From: Gammaproteobacteria bacterium | Lineage (GTDB): Bacteria; Pseudomonadota; Gammaproteobacteria; SZUA-229 | Reading direction: 5' to 3' | DNA: 64,000 bases | Assembly: GCA_016744065.1 (NCBI GenBank) | Contig: JADGFA010000009.1 | Span: 32,472-96,471, forward strand | Position numbers and translations under genes: made by a program | The notes under the pieces: generated by a model | Database searches by the model: none | What the model was told of the DNA's origin: nothing | Seen by the model: only the letters and a program-made list of their open reading frames with translations | In this document: in pieces, positions 27,362 through 36,083 of the stretch | How positions within the stretch are numbered: position 1 is the first letter of the stretch | Layout: each line of letters starts with the position of its first letter

Positions 27362-28650
27362 TGCCTGAAAACATAAATTCTATCCTGATTAAAAATGCCA
27401 GAATAATTGACCCAAAAAACCAGCTCGATGAACAGGCCAATTTATATATTCAGAATAAAAAAATAAGCGCCATTGGTGATGCTCCGAAAAACTTTAAAGC
27501 AGACCAGACTATTGATGCAAGCAAGCTCTGGTTAATTCCTGGCATCGTTGATATATGCGCTCGTTTACGCGAACCCGGCCTTGAACAAAAAGCCGATATT
27601 GAAACCGAAACCCGTGCCGCTGCCAGTGCCGGCATTACGACAATATGCATTCCACCTGACACTGACCCAGTTATAGATGAGCCTGCTGTTGTTGAATTAA
27701 TTTTACGCAAAGCCAAACAGGCAAAGCAAAGTTATGTATATACATTAGGCGCTCTGACCGCCGGTTTAAAAGGTGAGCACCTGAGTGAAATGGCGAGCTT
27801 AAAACAAGCTGGGTGTGTAGGTGTTAGTAATACTCGTTACCCCATAAATAATCCATTAATTTTACGTCGTGCATTTGAATACGCGTCTACTTATAACATA
27901 ACCGTTTTTATTGAAGCGCAGGATCAATACCTCAGTGAAGACGGCTGCGCTCATGAAGGCGCCATTGCCAGCCGCCTGGGATTAAATTCTATTCCATATG
28001 CCGCAGAAACTGCTCCCATTGCACAGGTATTAGAATTAATTCGTGATACGGACATTCGAGTTCATTTTGGACGACTATCCTGTACAAGAAGCATTGAACT
28101 CATTAATGAAGCAAAAGCAAGCGGGCTAAAGGTAACGGCCGATGTCGCAGCACATCAATTACACCTTACCGACATGGATATCAGCAGCTTTAATAGCCAA
28201 TACCATGTTATACCTCCTCTGCGTAGCCAGAGAGATATGGAGGCATTACGCCGTGGCGTTGCTGAAGGCACCATAAGCAGTATCTGCTCAGACCATCAAC
28301 CACATGAGCCTGATGCAAAGCTTGCGCCTTTCCCTGCGACAGAACCAGGTATATCCGGTATCGAAACACTATTACCCCTGACCTTGAAACTGGTTGAAAA
28401 TAACAGCCTGCCATTAAATACCGCCATCGCCAGTATTACCTGCAACCCGGCCAAAGTGCTGGGCTTAAATACAGGGCATCTCGCCATTGGGCAAACGGCT
28501 AATTTATGTTTAATCGATCCTGAAAAAGAATGGCTATTAAATGCAGATGACATGTTAAGCCACGGTAAAAACACCCCTTTTTCTGGCTGGCACTTTAAGG
28601 GCAAGGTTGTTCAAACAATGATTGAAGGCAATATTGTTTTCAGCCTGTAA
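27361..28650 (+). CDS. pyrC': PyrC' - catalytically inactive dihydroorotase-like subunit of the PyrB complex
   Basis: The protein has 429 residues and is clearly related to type-I dihydroorotase, but the metal site is broken. The usual DxHVHLREPG reads DICARLREPG, so both histidines are replaced (Cys66 and Arg68). VCSDHQPH-like sequence later (ICSDHQPHEPD) is kept. In Pseudomonas putida and P. aeruginosa the same protein (PyrC') is an obligate structural partner of aspartate carbamoyltransferase, and a separate true dihydroorotase does the chemistry. The one-base overlap with pyrB fits co-assembly in equal amounts. A functional pyrC must lie elsewhere in the genome. Confidence 0.9.
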   Translation: MPENINSILIKNARIIDPKNQLDEQANLYIQNKKISAIGDAPKNFKADQTIDASKLWLIPGIVDICARLREPGLEQKADIETETRAAASAGITTICIPPDTDPVIDEPAVVELILRKAKQAKQSYVYTLGALTAGLKGEHLSEMASLKQAGCVGVSNTRYPINNPLILRRAFEYASTYNITVFIEAQDQYLSEDGCAHEGAIASRLGLNSIPYAAETAPIAQVLELIRDTDIRVHFGRLSCTRSIELINEAKASGLKVTADVAAHQLHLTDMDISSFNSQYHVIPPLRSQRDMEALRRGVAEGTISSICSDHQPHEPDAKLAPFPATEPGISGIETLLPLTLKLVENNSLPLNTAIASITCNPAKVLGLNTGHLAIGQTANLCLIDPEKEWLLNADDMLSHGKNTPFSGWHFKGKVVQTMIEGNIVFSL

Positions 28651-28710
28651 TTACTTTTCTGACCCAATAACTCTGACAAAAATTAAAATATTTATCTTAT
28701 GAATCAGATG

Positions 28711-28735
28711 GCTTATCGGGCAGCTCCCGATAAGC
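28711..28735. terminator. Perfect inverted repeat in the pyrC' / lipoprotein convergent gap
   Basis: GCTTATCGGG (28711-28720) pairs with CCCGATAAGC (28726-28735) around CAGCT. It lies between two converging genes, where a bidirectional terminator is expected, but neither strand has a proper T-tract. Terminator function is therefore only probable. Confidence 0.45.
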
Positions 28736-28753
28736 TCAAACAACGCGAGGCAC

Positions 28754-31666
28754 TTATTCCATTTCATACATTGTTGTTGTGCCACTCACTTCATTAGCAA
28801 CTAATAAAAAAGCCTTACCCGTTGAGCTATCTTCAGCGGAGACAAACTTCAGGCCTTCTGGCGAACTATCACCCTCTGATTGCGGCACATAATCCACAAA
28901 CTGCACACCATAAGGCGATGTAACATCATAAACCATTATACCCCCGGTTCGCTCCAGACTAACAAAAGCATATTTACGCCCAGCTACCTCACCCACAACA
29001 ACTGACTCAGGCTCTGCACCCTTATCATCAGAGCGCCCATCAAATTTTCCATTTGCATTGTTAAATAAATCAGGTATCCGTGCTGCCGTTACAAATGCAA
29101 TATCAGATCCACTATCAAATACCTGCTTACCTTCATCATCCCAGATTGTAAATGAACGCGCACCATAACTATAAAGTTTATCGAAAAAACCATCGCTATT
29201 AATATCACCCCTGGAAAGGGTGATTTTCAGTCGGCCTAAATTTTCTTTGTTCTGTAATTCTGTAGCGTCTGAAAACTTATCAGAACTTAAAGCTAATTTA
29301 CTAACGCGCTTCTCTTCCGAAAAAAACAGACAACCATCATCAGCATCAAACGCCTGACCGCCTGCATTTAAACATGCATTCTCATCAGCATAATCACCAC
29401 TCCAGTAATCACGAGAATCACCTTCATTTGCAGAAACCACATACGTTTTATTTTTAAAGCTATAAGAATCAATGGCATCAGGTTGGTACATACCAAACAC
29501 AGGCCAGTTAGTAATATTAATTTCACCCTCTTTATCAGAAACATCAAGTTCGTTTCCTGGCTGGCTATGATCTTTATACCCCAGAGCAACAATGTTTTTA
29601 ACACGAGCACTCTCTATATCAATAATAGCAATAGCATTGTTTTCCTGCATACTTACCCAGGCTATTTTTGAGTTTTCAGATATGGTTATATACTCGGGCT
29701 CAAGATCCTGCGCCACACTTGCATTCGGCCCATATATATTTACACCAGCAGGCAACTCATGAACACGTAATCCAGCAGAGTTAAAATCCGTAAACCTGAC
29801 ATGTGTTACCAATGCATCTGTAATACCATTAGTTATATCGATAATACTAACACTGCCTTCTGGGTCATTTTTGTATTCATCATCAGGCTCGCCTTCATTT
29901 GCCACCAGTACTTTTTTTCCATCAGCCGTGAAAATAACCATATCCGGTAATGCCCCTACTTCCACAGCCCCCAGCATATTGTAATTTTCTGTTGAATAAA
30001 AAATAACAACACCATTATCCTGTTTAACCTTTGCTTCAACAGCCACCGCCAGAACACCATTTGAAACAGCTACACTATTTGCATTACCCAAAAGCTTTTC
30101 TGGCATAGACGTAGAAACATTAATTTTATGTATTGGCGCAGCATCATCAGGAAAATCACCTGACGCACTTAACACCAGCACATCAACACTTTGATCCTCC
30201 GCATTCACCACAAATGTTTTAGCTAAATCATTATCATAAGCAACAATTTCAGCTGCCCCTTCGCCCAAGCCTGAATCATAACGATCTTTCAGGCTAATTT
30301 TTATACGTTGCGGTTTATTACTAACAGCCAACTGCTTTGAAACATCTATAATAATAGCTTTAGTTTTAACTCCAGTAATACCAAAATCATTATCATTAAT
30401 TAACAAAAAATGTTTATTATCCAGCCAGGCCATACCTTCGATTTTTTCTGGCACATCCAGACCATCTGGAATATCCGTCATCGTATTATAAAACAGCTCT
30501 TTTACAACGGGGGTCGCATCAAAAGCAGCACTATCTACCACCTGTTCAAGAGACGGCAATGTAGCCTCATTATCAAATTTAGAAGCCAGGATATTATCAG
30601 CCGTTTTTAAATTAATACGGTATAGCTTTGTTGTTTTACTTACACGTTCAAGAACTAGCAAATCATCCGTACCTAATGCCAGCACTTCAGAAACCTTTAC
30701 ATCTTTCTGTTTTTTCCCAACATCACCCATACCATCTGGAGCCGAAAAAGATTGAGCCGTGTCTATACGATAAACATATTCACCAGAAATATTATTAATT
30801 GTGCCATTTGCATTCATCGCCAGCTTAATAATACGTACATTGCGTGCTTTATTATAGCCAGAATTATTTAATGGACTTTGCATAACAAAATACATAAATC
30901 GTTCATCTGGAGAAATGGCGATTGACTCAATTCCACGATTTAATTTTCGTAATTTTAAAATATCTGGCAACAATCCGGTTACCGGATAATCTACACCCAC
31001 CACATCGTCAGCAACCGACTCAGGAACCACTCGCTCAGTAATTTTTCCATTACGAGAAACATGAACCAGCGATGGACCATATTCATCCGTAATCCAGAAA
31101 CTTCCATCCGACAACCGGATAATCGACTCTGTATCAAGGCCTTCATTATCAAAATCAATTTTATGGGAATCGACTGAAACAGCTACTTCACTACTGGTAC
31201 TACGTAAATTATTTGGCAGGCCTGTTATATTTTCCCCAGAAGCATCTTTTAACTTTATTTGCTTAAGGACTTTATATCCATACTCATTCAATTTATTTTT
31301 TGTAATAGCAATCTTATAAATTGAAGGCGTGTATGCTTTTATCGGAAAGATCTTATCTCCGCCATCCGGGCAAAAATCAGGTATAGAAAACACATCATTA
31401 CTATCTTTGCATTTTATATTTGGGCCTCGATCTGTAATCGTATAAAACACATTATTAGGATCACCAGGATAATGATAAGCGCCTGACCCGAAGCCAACAT
31501 CCAGTGCCAGAGGGACACTAGCAACATCCTTTTTATTAAATACAACCTCACCTAAAGATTGGTACATAATAAATGAACCTTCAGTGAGACTAATATCTTT
31601 ACAGCCAACTAATACTGAAACAATCAGCAACAGGCTTGATGCCTTCTTGAAAACTAATGCTTGCAT
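28754..31666 (-). CDS. Two-propeller lipoprotein: esterase-like phytase domain plus choice-of-anchor-I-type propeller
   Basis: The protein has 970 residues. The lipoprotein signal ends in SVLVGC with Cys22 as the lipid site. The N-terminal half (about 35-450) has features of the esterase-like activity of phytase family: ITDRGPNIKCKD, DTESIIRLSDGSFWITDEYG, GIESIAISPDERFMYFV. The C-terminal half (about 470-970) reads as a YVTN/choice-of-anchor-I propeller: VEVGALPDMVIFTADGKKVL, VANEGEPDDEY, LEPEYITISENSKIAWVSMQ. Acidic loops suggest calcium binding. It is probably attached to a membrane facing the periplasm or cell surface and may release phosphate from organic esters; no substrate is proven. 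The protease gene upstream reads in the same direction after a 94-base gap. Confidence 0.8.
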   Translation of the reverse strand: MQALVFKKASSLLLIVSVLVGCKDISLTEGSFIMYQSLGEVVFNKKDVASVPLALDVGFGSGAYHYPGDPNNVFYTITDRGPNIKCKDSNDVFSIPDFCPDGGDKIFPIKAYTPSIYKIAITKNKLNEYGYKVLKQIKLKDASGENITGLPNNLRSTSSEVAVSVDSHKIDFDNEGLDTESIIRLSDGSFWITDEYGPSLVHVSRNGKITERVVPESVADDVVGVDYPVTGLLPDILKLRKLNRGIESIAISPDERFMYFVMQSPLNNSGYNKARNVRIIKLAMNANGTINNISGEYVYRIDTAQSFSAPDGMGDVGKKQKDVKVSEVLALGTDDLLVLERVSKTTKLYRINLKTADNILASKFDNEATLPSLEQVVDSAAFDATPVVKELFYNTMTDIPDGLDVPEKIEGMAWLDNKHFLLINDNDFGITGVKTKAIIIDVSKQLAVSNKPQRIKISLKDRYDSGLGEGAAEIVAYDNDLAKTFVVNAEDQSVDVLVLSASGDFPDDAAPIHKINVSTSMPEKLLGNANSVAVSNGVLAVAVEAKVKQDNGVVIFYSTENYNMLGAVEVGALPDMVIFTADGKKVLVANEGEPDDEYKNDPEGSVSIIDITNGITDALVTHVRFTDFNSAGLRVHELPAGVNIYGPNASVAQDLEPEYITISENSKIAWVSMQENNAIAIIDIESARVKNIVALGYKDHSQPGNELDVSDKEGEINITNWPVFGMYQPDAIDSYSFKNKTYVVSANEGDSRDYWSGDYADENACLNAGGQAFDADDGCLFFSEEKRVSKLALSSDKFSDATELQNKENLGRLKITLSRGDINSDGFFDKLYSYGARSFTIWDDEGKQVFDSGSDIAFVTAARIPDLFNNANGKFDGRSDDKGAEPESVVVGEVAGRKYAFVSLERTGGIMVYDVTSPYGVQFVDYVPQSEGDSSPEGLKFVSAEDSSTGKAFLLVANEVSGTTTMYEME

Positions 31667-31760
31667 TACTCATTTCCTGTTTTAAATTTTCCGCAAGACT
31701 AATTTTTACTTATTACATTATTTTTTCATTTTTATTAAACTTTAATGACATCGTCCAGGT

Positions 31761-34556
31761 TTATCGACTTATCCAGCCATTATCTGTTTTTACTATTTCC
31801 CGTCCTGGCCAGTAATAGGGGTTTTGTTTAATACTAATAACCGATTCACGATTAATCAAATCAAGAACTTTTAACTGTATAAATTTTTCATCTTTATATT
31901 TTCGGGTTAACTGCTTAAATTCGGCCAGATCATCAACTGCTTCTGCATTAATCTCCACTATGCGTAACAGTGTACTCAGGTTTCCTCTATTTGCCGGGCT
32001 GCCATGAAATATGTAACTTACATAAACACCTTCAGGCTTTATACCTCTCTGTAATGAGATTTCCCGGTACGGTTTCTGTATTAAAGCACCTGCCCATTGC
32101 ACAACTTCATTTACACCTGACCCATTCAGATACTTTATTTTGACCCTTACCTTCTGCTCTTCACCCAAACGATTAATCGTTATTTCAACCTCTTTTTTAT
32201 CAATATTTTTTTCTACATCACGATAATTTTTTATCACTTCACCATCAATCGCTAAAATCAGGTCACCTTCCTTTAGCTTGTTTTCTGCATCAGAACCTGC
32301 CACCCGTCGAGACACGATCAACACCTGCCTACGCGCATCATCAGTTTGTAATTGCCTGGTCCACTCATCAGTCAAGCCTAGTTTCCTTGCCTGTGCAATG
32401 GATAAAGTTGAAAGCTCAACTTCCAGGGACCTGACATCAAAGCGTTTACAACAACGCCACTGATCAAGCATCTCCATTACAATTTCAGAAGGTACTCCCC
32501 ACTCATACTGTTTTATTTTACTACCACTACCATAAGCAAAGCTTAACCAGACAGCCAGCACCTCACCCTCTTCATTAGTCAGTACGCCACCCCTGCTTGC
32601 GGGGGGGTTATTCAGACTAATCGCATCCATATTAGACTCTCGAAATACAGGAATTTTAGGGGCTGAAAAATCCAATGAATCGATGGCTGATATTTTCGTT
32701 TCTTCCACCAGTAGCTCCTGTCCATTTTTTAAAGCAACCAGCCATACTTTATCCCCTGTTTCCAGCTTTTCATTTACAAACTCAGCTTCTCTAACCTCAG
32801 TGTCACCTAATAATTTCGGGTCATATTGAATAATTGACATATTATGTAATGGATGAACAAATATAACTTTAGCCGGAACATCAAGAACACCGGCAAACAC
32901 AACCCGCACATCACCCAGACCCATCGGTACGGTATTTCTGTCAACCAGAACCAGGCCTTCATCTTTATCAATAATTAAACCCGCACCGGCATAATGAGAA
33001 TCACCAATACCATTTACGTTATAGGGTATATCAAACTGAACCGACACAATTGAAGGCGATAACGTATTTGCTCGCTTATCTTTATATTCAATAAACTTAA
33101 CATGCGTTTTATCCGGCACCTCTCTGGCCCTGTTTTCTGCCAGTGGTTCACATGGCCATATACCCTGCTCATCATCACGATAACATTTTTTCAGTGCAAA
33201 CCATTTTCTATCCATGCGCATAATGGACACATGTATTCGCTGACTTTCTTTGAATGTAATATATTTCAATGTCGCCTGCTGACGATCAGATAAGCTGTTT
33301 AATATTTTTTCTGCATCAGCTATATTTTTTACAACGTTGTTATCTATAGATAAAATAACCGCACCCGTAGGAACACCCGCTGCTGATAATACATAACCAG
33401 GCTCAGCCACATACACGCCTTCAACTGGTCTGTTTAAATGTCGCGCCTGTTGATATGACAAATTGTGAATTATTGATTGCCCAAAAGTGATATAACGATC
33501 TGGAGTTAATGCATGCAGATCATCCACTGCAATTTTTATTTCTACGGCATTGCCATTACGTTCAACCTGTAAATTTATTTTTTTATTTACATTGCTATCA
33601 AGTAATGCCTCTAGCTCATCAAACCTTCTCAACCATTTTAGCTTTTCATTTAACGCGCCTCCCTTAACTATGATATCTCCTGCTTTAAGCAGATTAAACG
33701 CCTGTGTTCCAGGCAGGCTCCGCCTGACCACCATCAAACCAACCCCATGGTTTATTTTACGTAATTTCGCTTCCATTTTTGCCCGTAAACCCAAACGCCT
33801 TAATTCATCATAGGGCCTATAGTCAAAAGTGGTCTGTAAGGTTCCACGAGTCACTGGTTTATTTTTTTGAATTAATTTTAAAGCACGCTTAACTCGCTGT
33901 AACGGCAGAAAAAAACTGGATGATGCTTTAACCGAACCACCCGCATTCAATGCGATGACATTACCATTAATATCAATAACCGGTGAGCCAGAAGACCCGC
34001 CTGAAACACCTGATGCTGATTGATAATAAAATGTATTAAAATCATTATATTTTCCACGCCCATAATAGGGCGCTCGTCTATCTGTCCTGGCTAATGTGCC
34101 AGCCAGTATTGAAAGCTGCTCACCCGCATCGTTTCCTACCACTCTAATTTCTCTACCGACAATGGCTTCTTTAGGCTTTATCGGCAAACTTTTAGGCTTA
34201 ACAAACTTTAACGCATCAGGGTCATACTGGAAAAAACCAAAATCATGTACTGGATCACGATATATTGGCTTCAATTCAATTTCTTCACGATTTATAAATA
34301 AAGCCTCAGCGGTAACCGGACCCGCCTGAACGACATGCCGGTTGGTTAGAATAATGCCTCTTTTTGCATCAACCACAAAGCCTGTCGCCTGTGCCGAGCT
34401 ATTACGTGCTGTATCAAAAGATCTTACTGCATCAACCCGTATGGTAACTATTGAGTTCGTTACACTGTTAACCACCTCAGACCAGTCACGGGCCTTACCT
34501 GCCGATACCTGGTTAACCAAAACTATTCCACTTAATATCCATAGTAGTCTGTACAT
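31761..34556 (-). CDS. Periplasmic double HtrA-like protease/PDZ protein with an inactive second protease domain
   Basis: The protein has 931 residues with a signal peptide (cleavage near VSA, residue 19). Protease domain 1 (about 25-230) keeps the trypsin-type triad: His74 (TNRHVV), Asp105 (VHDFGFF), Ser189 (GGSSGSPV). Two PDZ-like modules follow (about 240-330 and 380-430). A second protease-like domain (about 505-700) has lost the triad: His is Asn541 (VDRNTV) and Asp is Asn572 (LHNMSII), while a Ser remains at 654 with Arg next to it. Two more PDZ-like modules (about 720-800 and 835-900) complete the chain. This layout matches yeast Nma111 and plant Deg7 rather than DegP. The expected role is periplasmic protein quality control. 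It is divergent from spmA, 49 bases away. Confidence 0.85.
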   Translation of the reverse strand: MYRLLWILSGIVLVNQVSAGKARDWSEVVNSVTNSIVTIRVDAVRSFDTARNSSAQATGFVVDAKRGIILTNRHVVQAGPVTAEALFINREEIELKPIYRDPVHDFGFFQYDPDALKFVKPKSLPIKPKEAIVGREIRVVGNDAGEQLSILAGTLARTDRRAPYYGRGKYNDFNTFYYQSASGVSGGSSGSPVIDINGNVIALNAGGSVKASSSFFLPLQRVKRALKLIQKNKPVTRGTLQTTFDYRPYDELRRLGLRAKMEAKLRKINHGVGLMVVRRSLPGTQAFNLLKAGDIIVKGGALNEKLKWLRRFDELEALLDSNVNKKINLQVERNGNAVEIKIAVDDLHALTPDRYITFGQSIIHNLSYQQARHLNRPVEGVYVAEPGYVLSAAGVPTGAVILSIDNNVVKNIADAEKILNSLSDRQQATLKYITFKESQRIHVSIMRMDRKWFALKKCYRDDEQGIWPCEPLAENRAREVPDKTHVKFIEYKDKRANTLSPSIVSVQFDIPYNVNGIGDSHYAGAGLIIDKDEGLVLVDRNTVPMGLGDVRVVFAGVLDVPAKVIFVHPLHNMSIIQYDPKLLGDTEVREAEFVNEKLETGDKVWLVALKNGQELLVEETKISAIDSLDFSAPKIPVFRESNMDAISLNNPPASRGGVLTNEEGEVLAVWLSFAYGSGSKIKQYEWGVPSEIVMEMLDQWRCCKRFDVRSLEVELSTLSIAQARKLGLTDEWTRQLQTDDARRQVLIVSRRVAGSDAENKLKEGDLILAIDGEVIKNYRDVEKNIDKKEVEITINRLGEEQKVRVKIKYLNGSGVNEVVQWAGALIQKPYREISLQRGIKPEGVYVSYIFHGSPANRGNLSTLLRIVEINAEAVDDLAEFKQLTRKYKDEKFIQLKVLDLINRESVISIKQNPYYWPGREIVKTDNGWISR

Positions 34557-34605
34557 TTTTTTTAATTACCTTAATATCCTAGATCCCTTTCAGGATGTTT
34601 TGTTA

Positions 34606-35481
34606 ATGCTTAATAAAATTTGGGCAGGCCTCATTATTTTTGGTATTCTGTTCGCCCTTGGACAGGATATCCATGATGAAATTTCAAATACTTATAATAA
34701 TGGCATCACACAAAATGCAACATACTCCTTTGTAAAAAAATCACCGACCCATATTATACTGACACTTAATGATCAATTATTAAATGCAGATATTCGTAAT
34801 AATCAATACCTGCACATTCACCTGAATAAACAAAGTCCTGCTTATTTACTGGATATTGCTACGGCTAACGGTAAAGACAACTTACTTATTGCTCATATTG
34901 TTTCTAAAAATAACACCCAGCTAAATTTATTACTACCCGAATTACACTGGAAAAAGCTGCACGCCGTAACGCAGGCTGCATTTGATATGGCAAAGTTCGC
35001 AGTTAAACTGGCCATGGGTTTAATTGGTATTATGGCTTTATGGCTAGGACTAATGCAGATAGCTGAAAAAAGCGGCCTAATTAAACATATGGTGAAAATA
35101 GTACAACCTCTATTGCACTGGCTCTTTCCGAACATACCTGAAGGGCATCCAGCTCTTGGTAGCATCAGTATGAACATGGCTGCCAATATACTCGGGCTGG
35201 GAAATGCAGCAACCCCTCTCGGCATTAAAGCTATGCAGCAGCTACAGACCTTAAACTCAGATAAAGACAAAGCCAGCGACGAGATGTGCATGTTCCTCGC
35301 ACTAAACACATCAAGTGTACAACTGCTACCCCCAGTTACCCTGATCGCACTAATGGGCACACAGGTATCTGAATTAATCATACCCATTATTCTTGCAACT
35401 AGCTGCTCAACAATAACCGCTGTTATTGTTGCAAAATTCTATGCTAAAAAAAACCATAAACGAGAAAAGGCAGGGGGATAA
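34606..35481 (+). CDS. spmA: SpmA-like nucleoside-recognition (Gate) membrane protein
   Basis: The protein has 291 residues from the ATG at 34606, which has AGGA 10 bases upstream. The open frame continues upstream inside the antisense of the protease gene but has no credible start there. A membrane helix at the N-terminus is followed by a periplasmic insert (about 25-105), then a helical bundle with the Gate motif region: HPALGSISMNMAANILGLGN, ATPLGIKAMQQLQ and FLALNTSSVQLLPPVTLIAL. SpmA and SpmB were named from Bacillus spore maturation; in non-spore-formers the pair is a predicted transporter of unknown substrate. Its partner SpmB starts 3 bases downstream. Confidence 0.88.
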   Translation: MLNKIWAGLIIFGILFALGQDIHDEISNTYNNGITQNATYSFVKKSPTHIILTLNDQLLNADIRNNQYLHIHLNKQSPAYLLDIATANGKDNLLIAHIVSKNNTQLNLLLPELHWKKLHAVTQAAFDMAKFAVKLAMGLIGIMALWLGLMQIAEKSGLIKHMVKIVQPLLHWLFPNIPEGHPALGSISMNMAANILGLGNAATPLGIKAMQQLQTLNSDKDKASDEMCMFLALNTSSVQLLPPVTLIALMGTQVSELIIPIILATSCSTITAVIVAKFYAKKNHKREKAGG

Positions 35482-35484
35482 TAC

Positions 35485-36006
35485 ATGCAACAATTAACCA
35501 TTTTAATTATTCCACTGCTTATATTATTAATTATCAGTTATGGCCTGATAAAACGCATTGCGGTATACGAGGTATTTGTTGATGGTGCAAAAGAAGGCTT
35601 TACGATTGCCGTCAATATTATTCCCTATCTGGTCGCTATGTTATTTGCCATTGCTATCTTCCGTGCCAGTGGTGCGCTGGATGTTATTTTAACAATACTA
35701 ACACCGCTCGCCAGTTTACTGGGGTTTCCGGCCGAAGTAATCCCCATGGGGCTTATGCGACCATTGACCGGCAGTGGTTCAGTCGGTGTGCTGGCAGAGC
35801 TTATTAATGTTCATGGTGAAGATTCAATCATTGTTAAAACAGCCGCCGTTATATTTGGCTCAACCGAAACCACTCTCTACGTACTGGCAGTTTATTTTGG
35901 CGCTATACAGATAAAAAATACAGCTTATGCCATTCAGGCGGGTTTAATCGCCGATTTTGCCGGTTTTGTTGCTGCTATTTCTATAACCTGGTGGTACTTT
36001 TCCTGA
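35485..36006 (+). CDS. spmB: SpmB-like nucleoside-recognition (Gate) membrane protein
   Basis: The protein has 173 residues and is almost wholly hydrophobic with about five helices. Typical segments are VFVDGAKEGFTIAVNIIPYL, GFPAEVIPMGLMRPLTGSGS and FGSTETTLYVLAVYFGA. It forms a two-subunit membrane unit with the SpmA-like protein encoded 3 bases upstream. The role outside spore-formers is unknown. It converges with the pilU paralogue at 36084. Confidence 0.9.
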   Translation: MQQLTILIIPLLILLIISYGLIKRIAVYEVFVDGAKEGFTIAVNIIPYLVAMLFAIAIFRASGALDVILTILTPLASLLGFPAEVIPMGLMRPLTGSGSVGVLAELINVHGEDSIIVKTAAVIFGSTETTLYVLAVYFGAIQIKNTAYAIQAGLIADFAGFVAAISITWWYFS

Positions 36007-36083
36007 GTATAAAAACTCATTTTTGAGCTTATTCTGCAATACATAATCTACCGATGCATTTTTATCTCACATACTTCAATCAT

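Noticed and set aside
28296..28604. 102-codon minus-strand frame over the end of pyrC'
   Set aside because: Fully inside a conserved gene on the other strand; no independent support.
34342..34605. Upstream in-frame extension of spmA by 88 codons
   Set aside because: It lies wholly antisense to the protease gene, lacks a ribosome site and is not family-like; the ATG at 34606 has AGGA 10 bases upstream.
34893..35387. 164-codon minus-strand frame over spmA
   Set aside because: Cys/Ile/Ser-rich composition with no domain; it is a shadow of the helical spmA reading frame.
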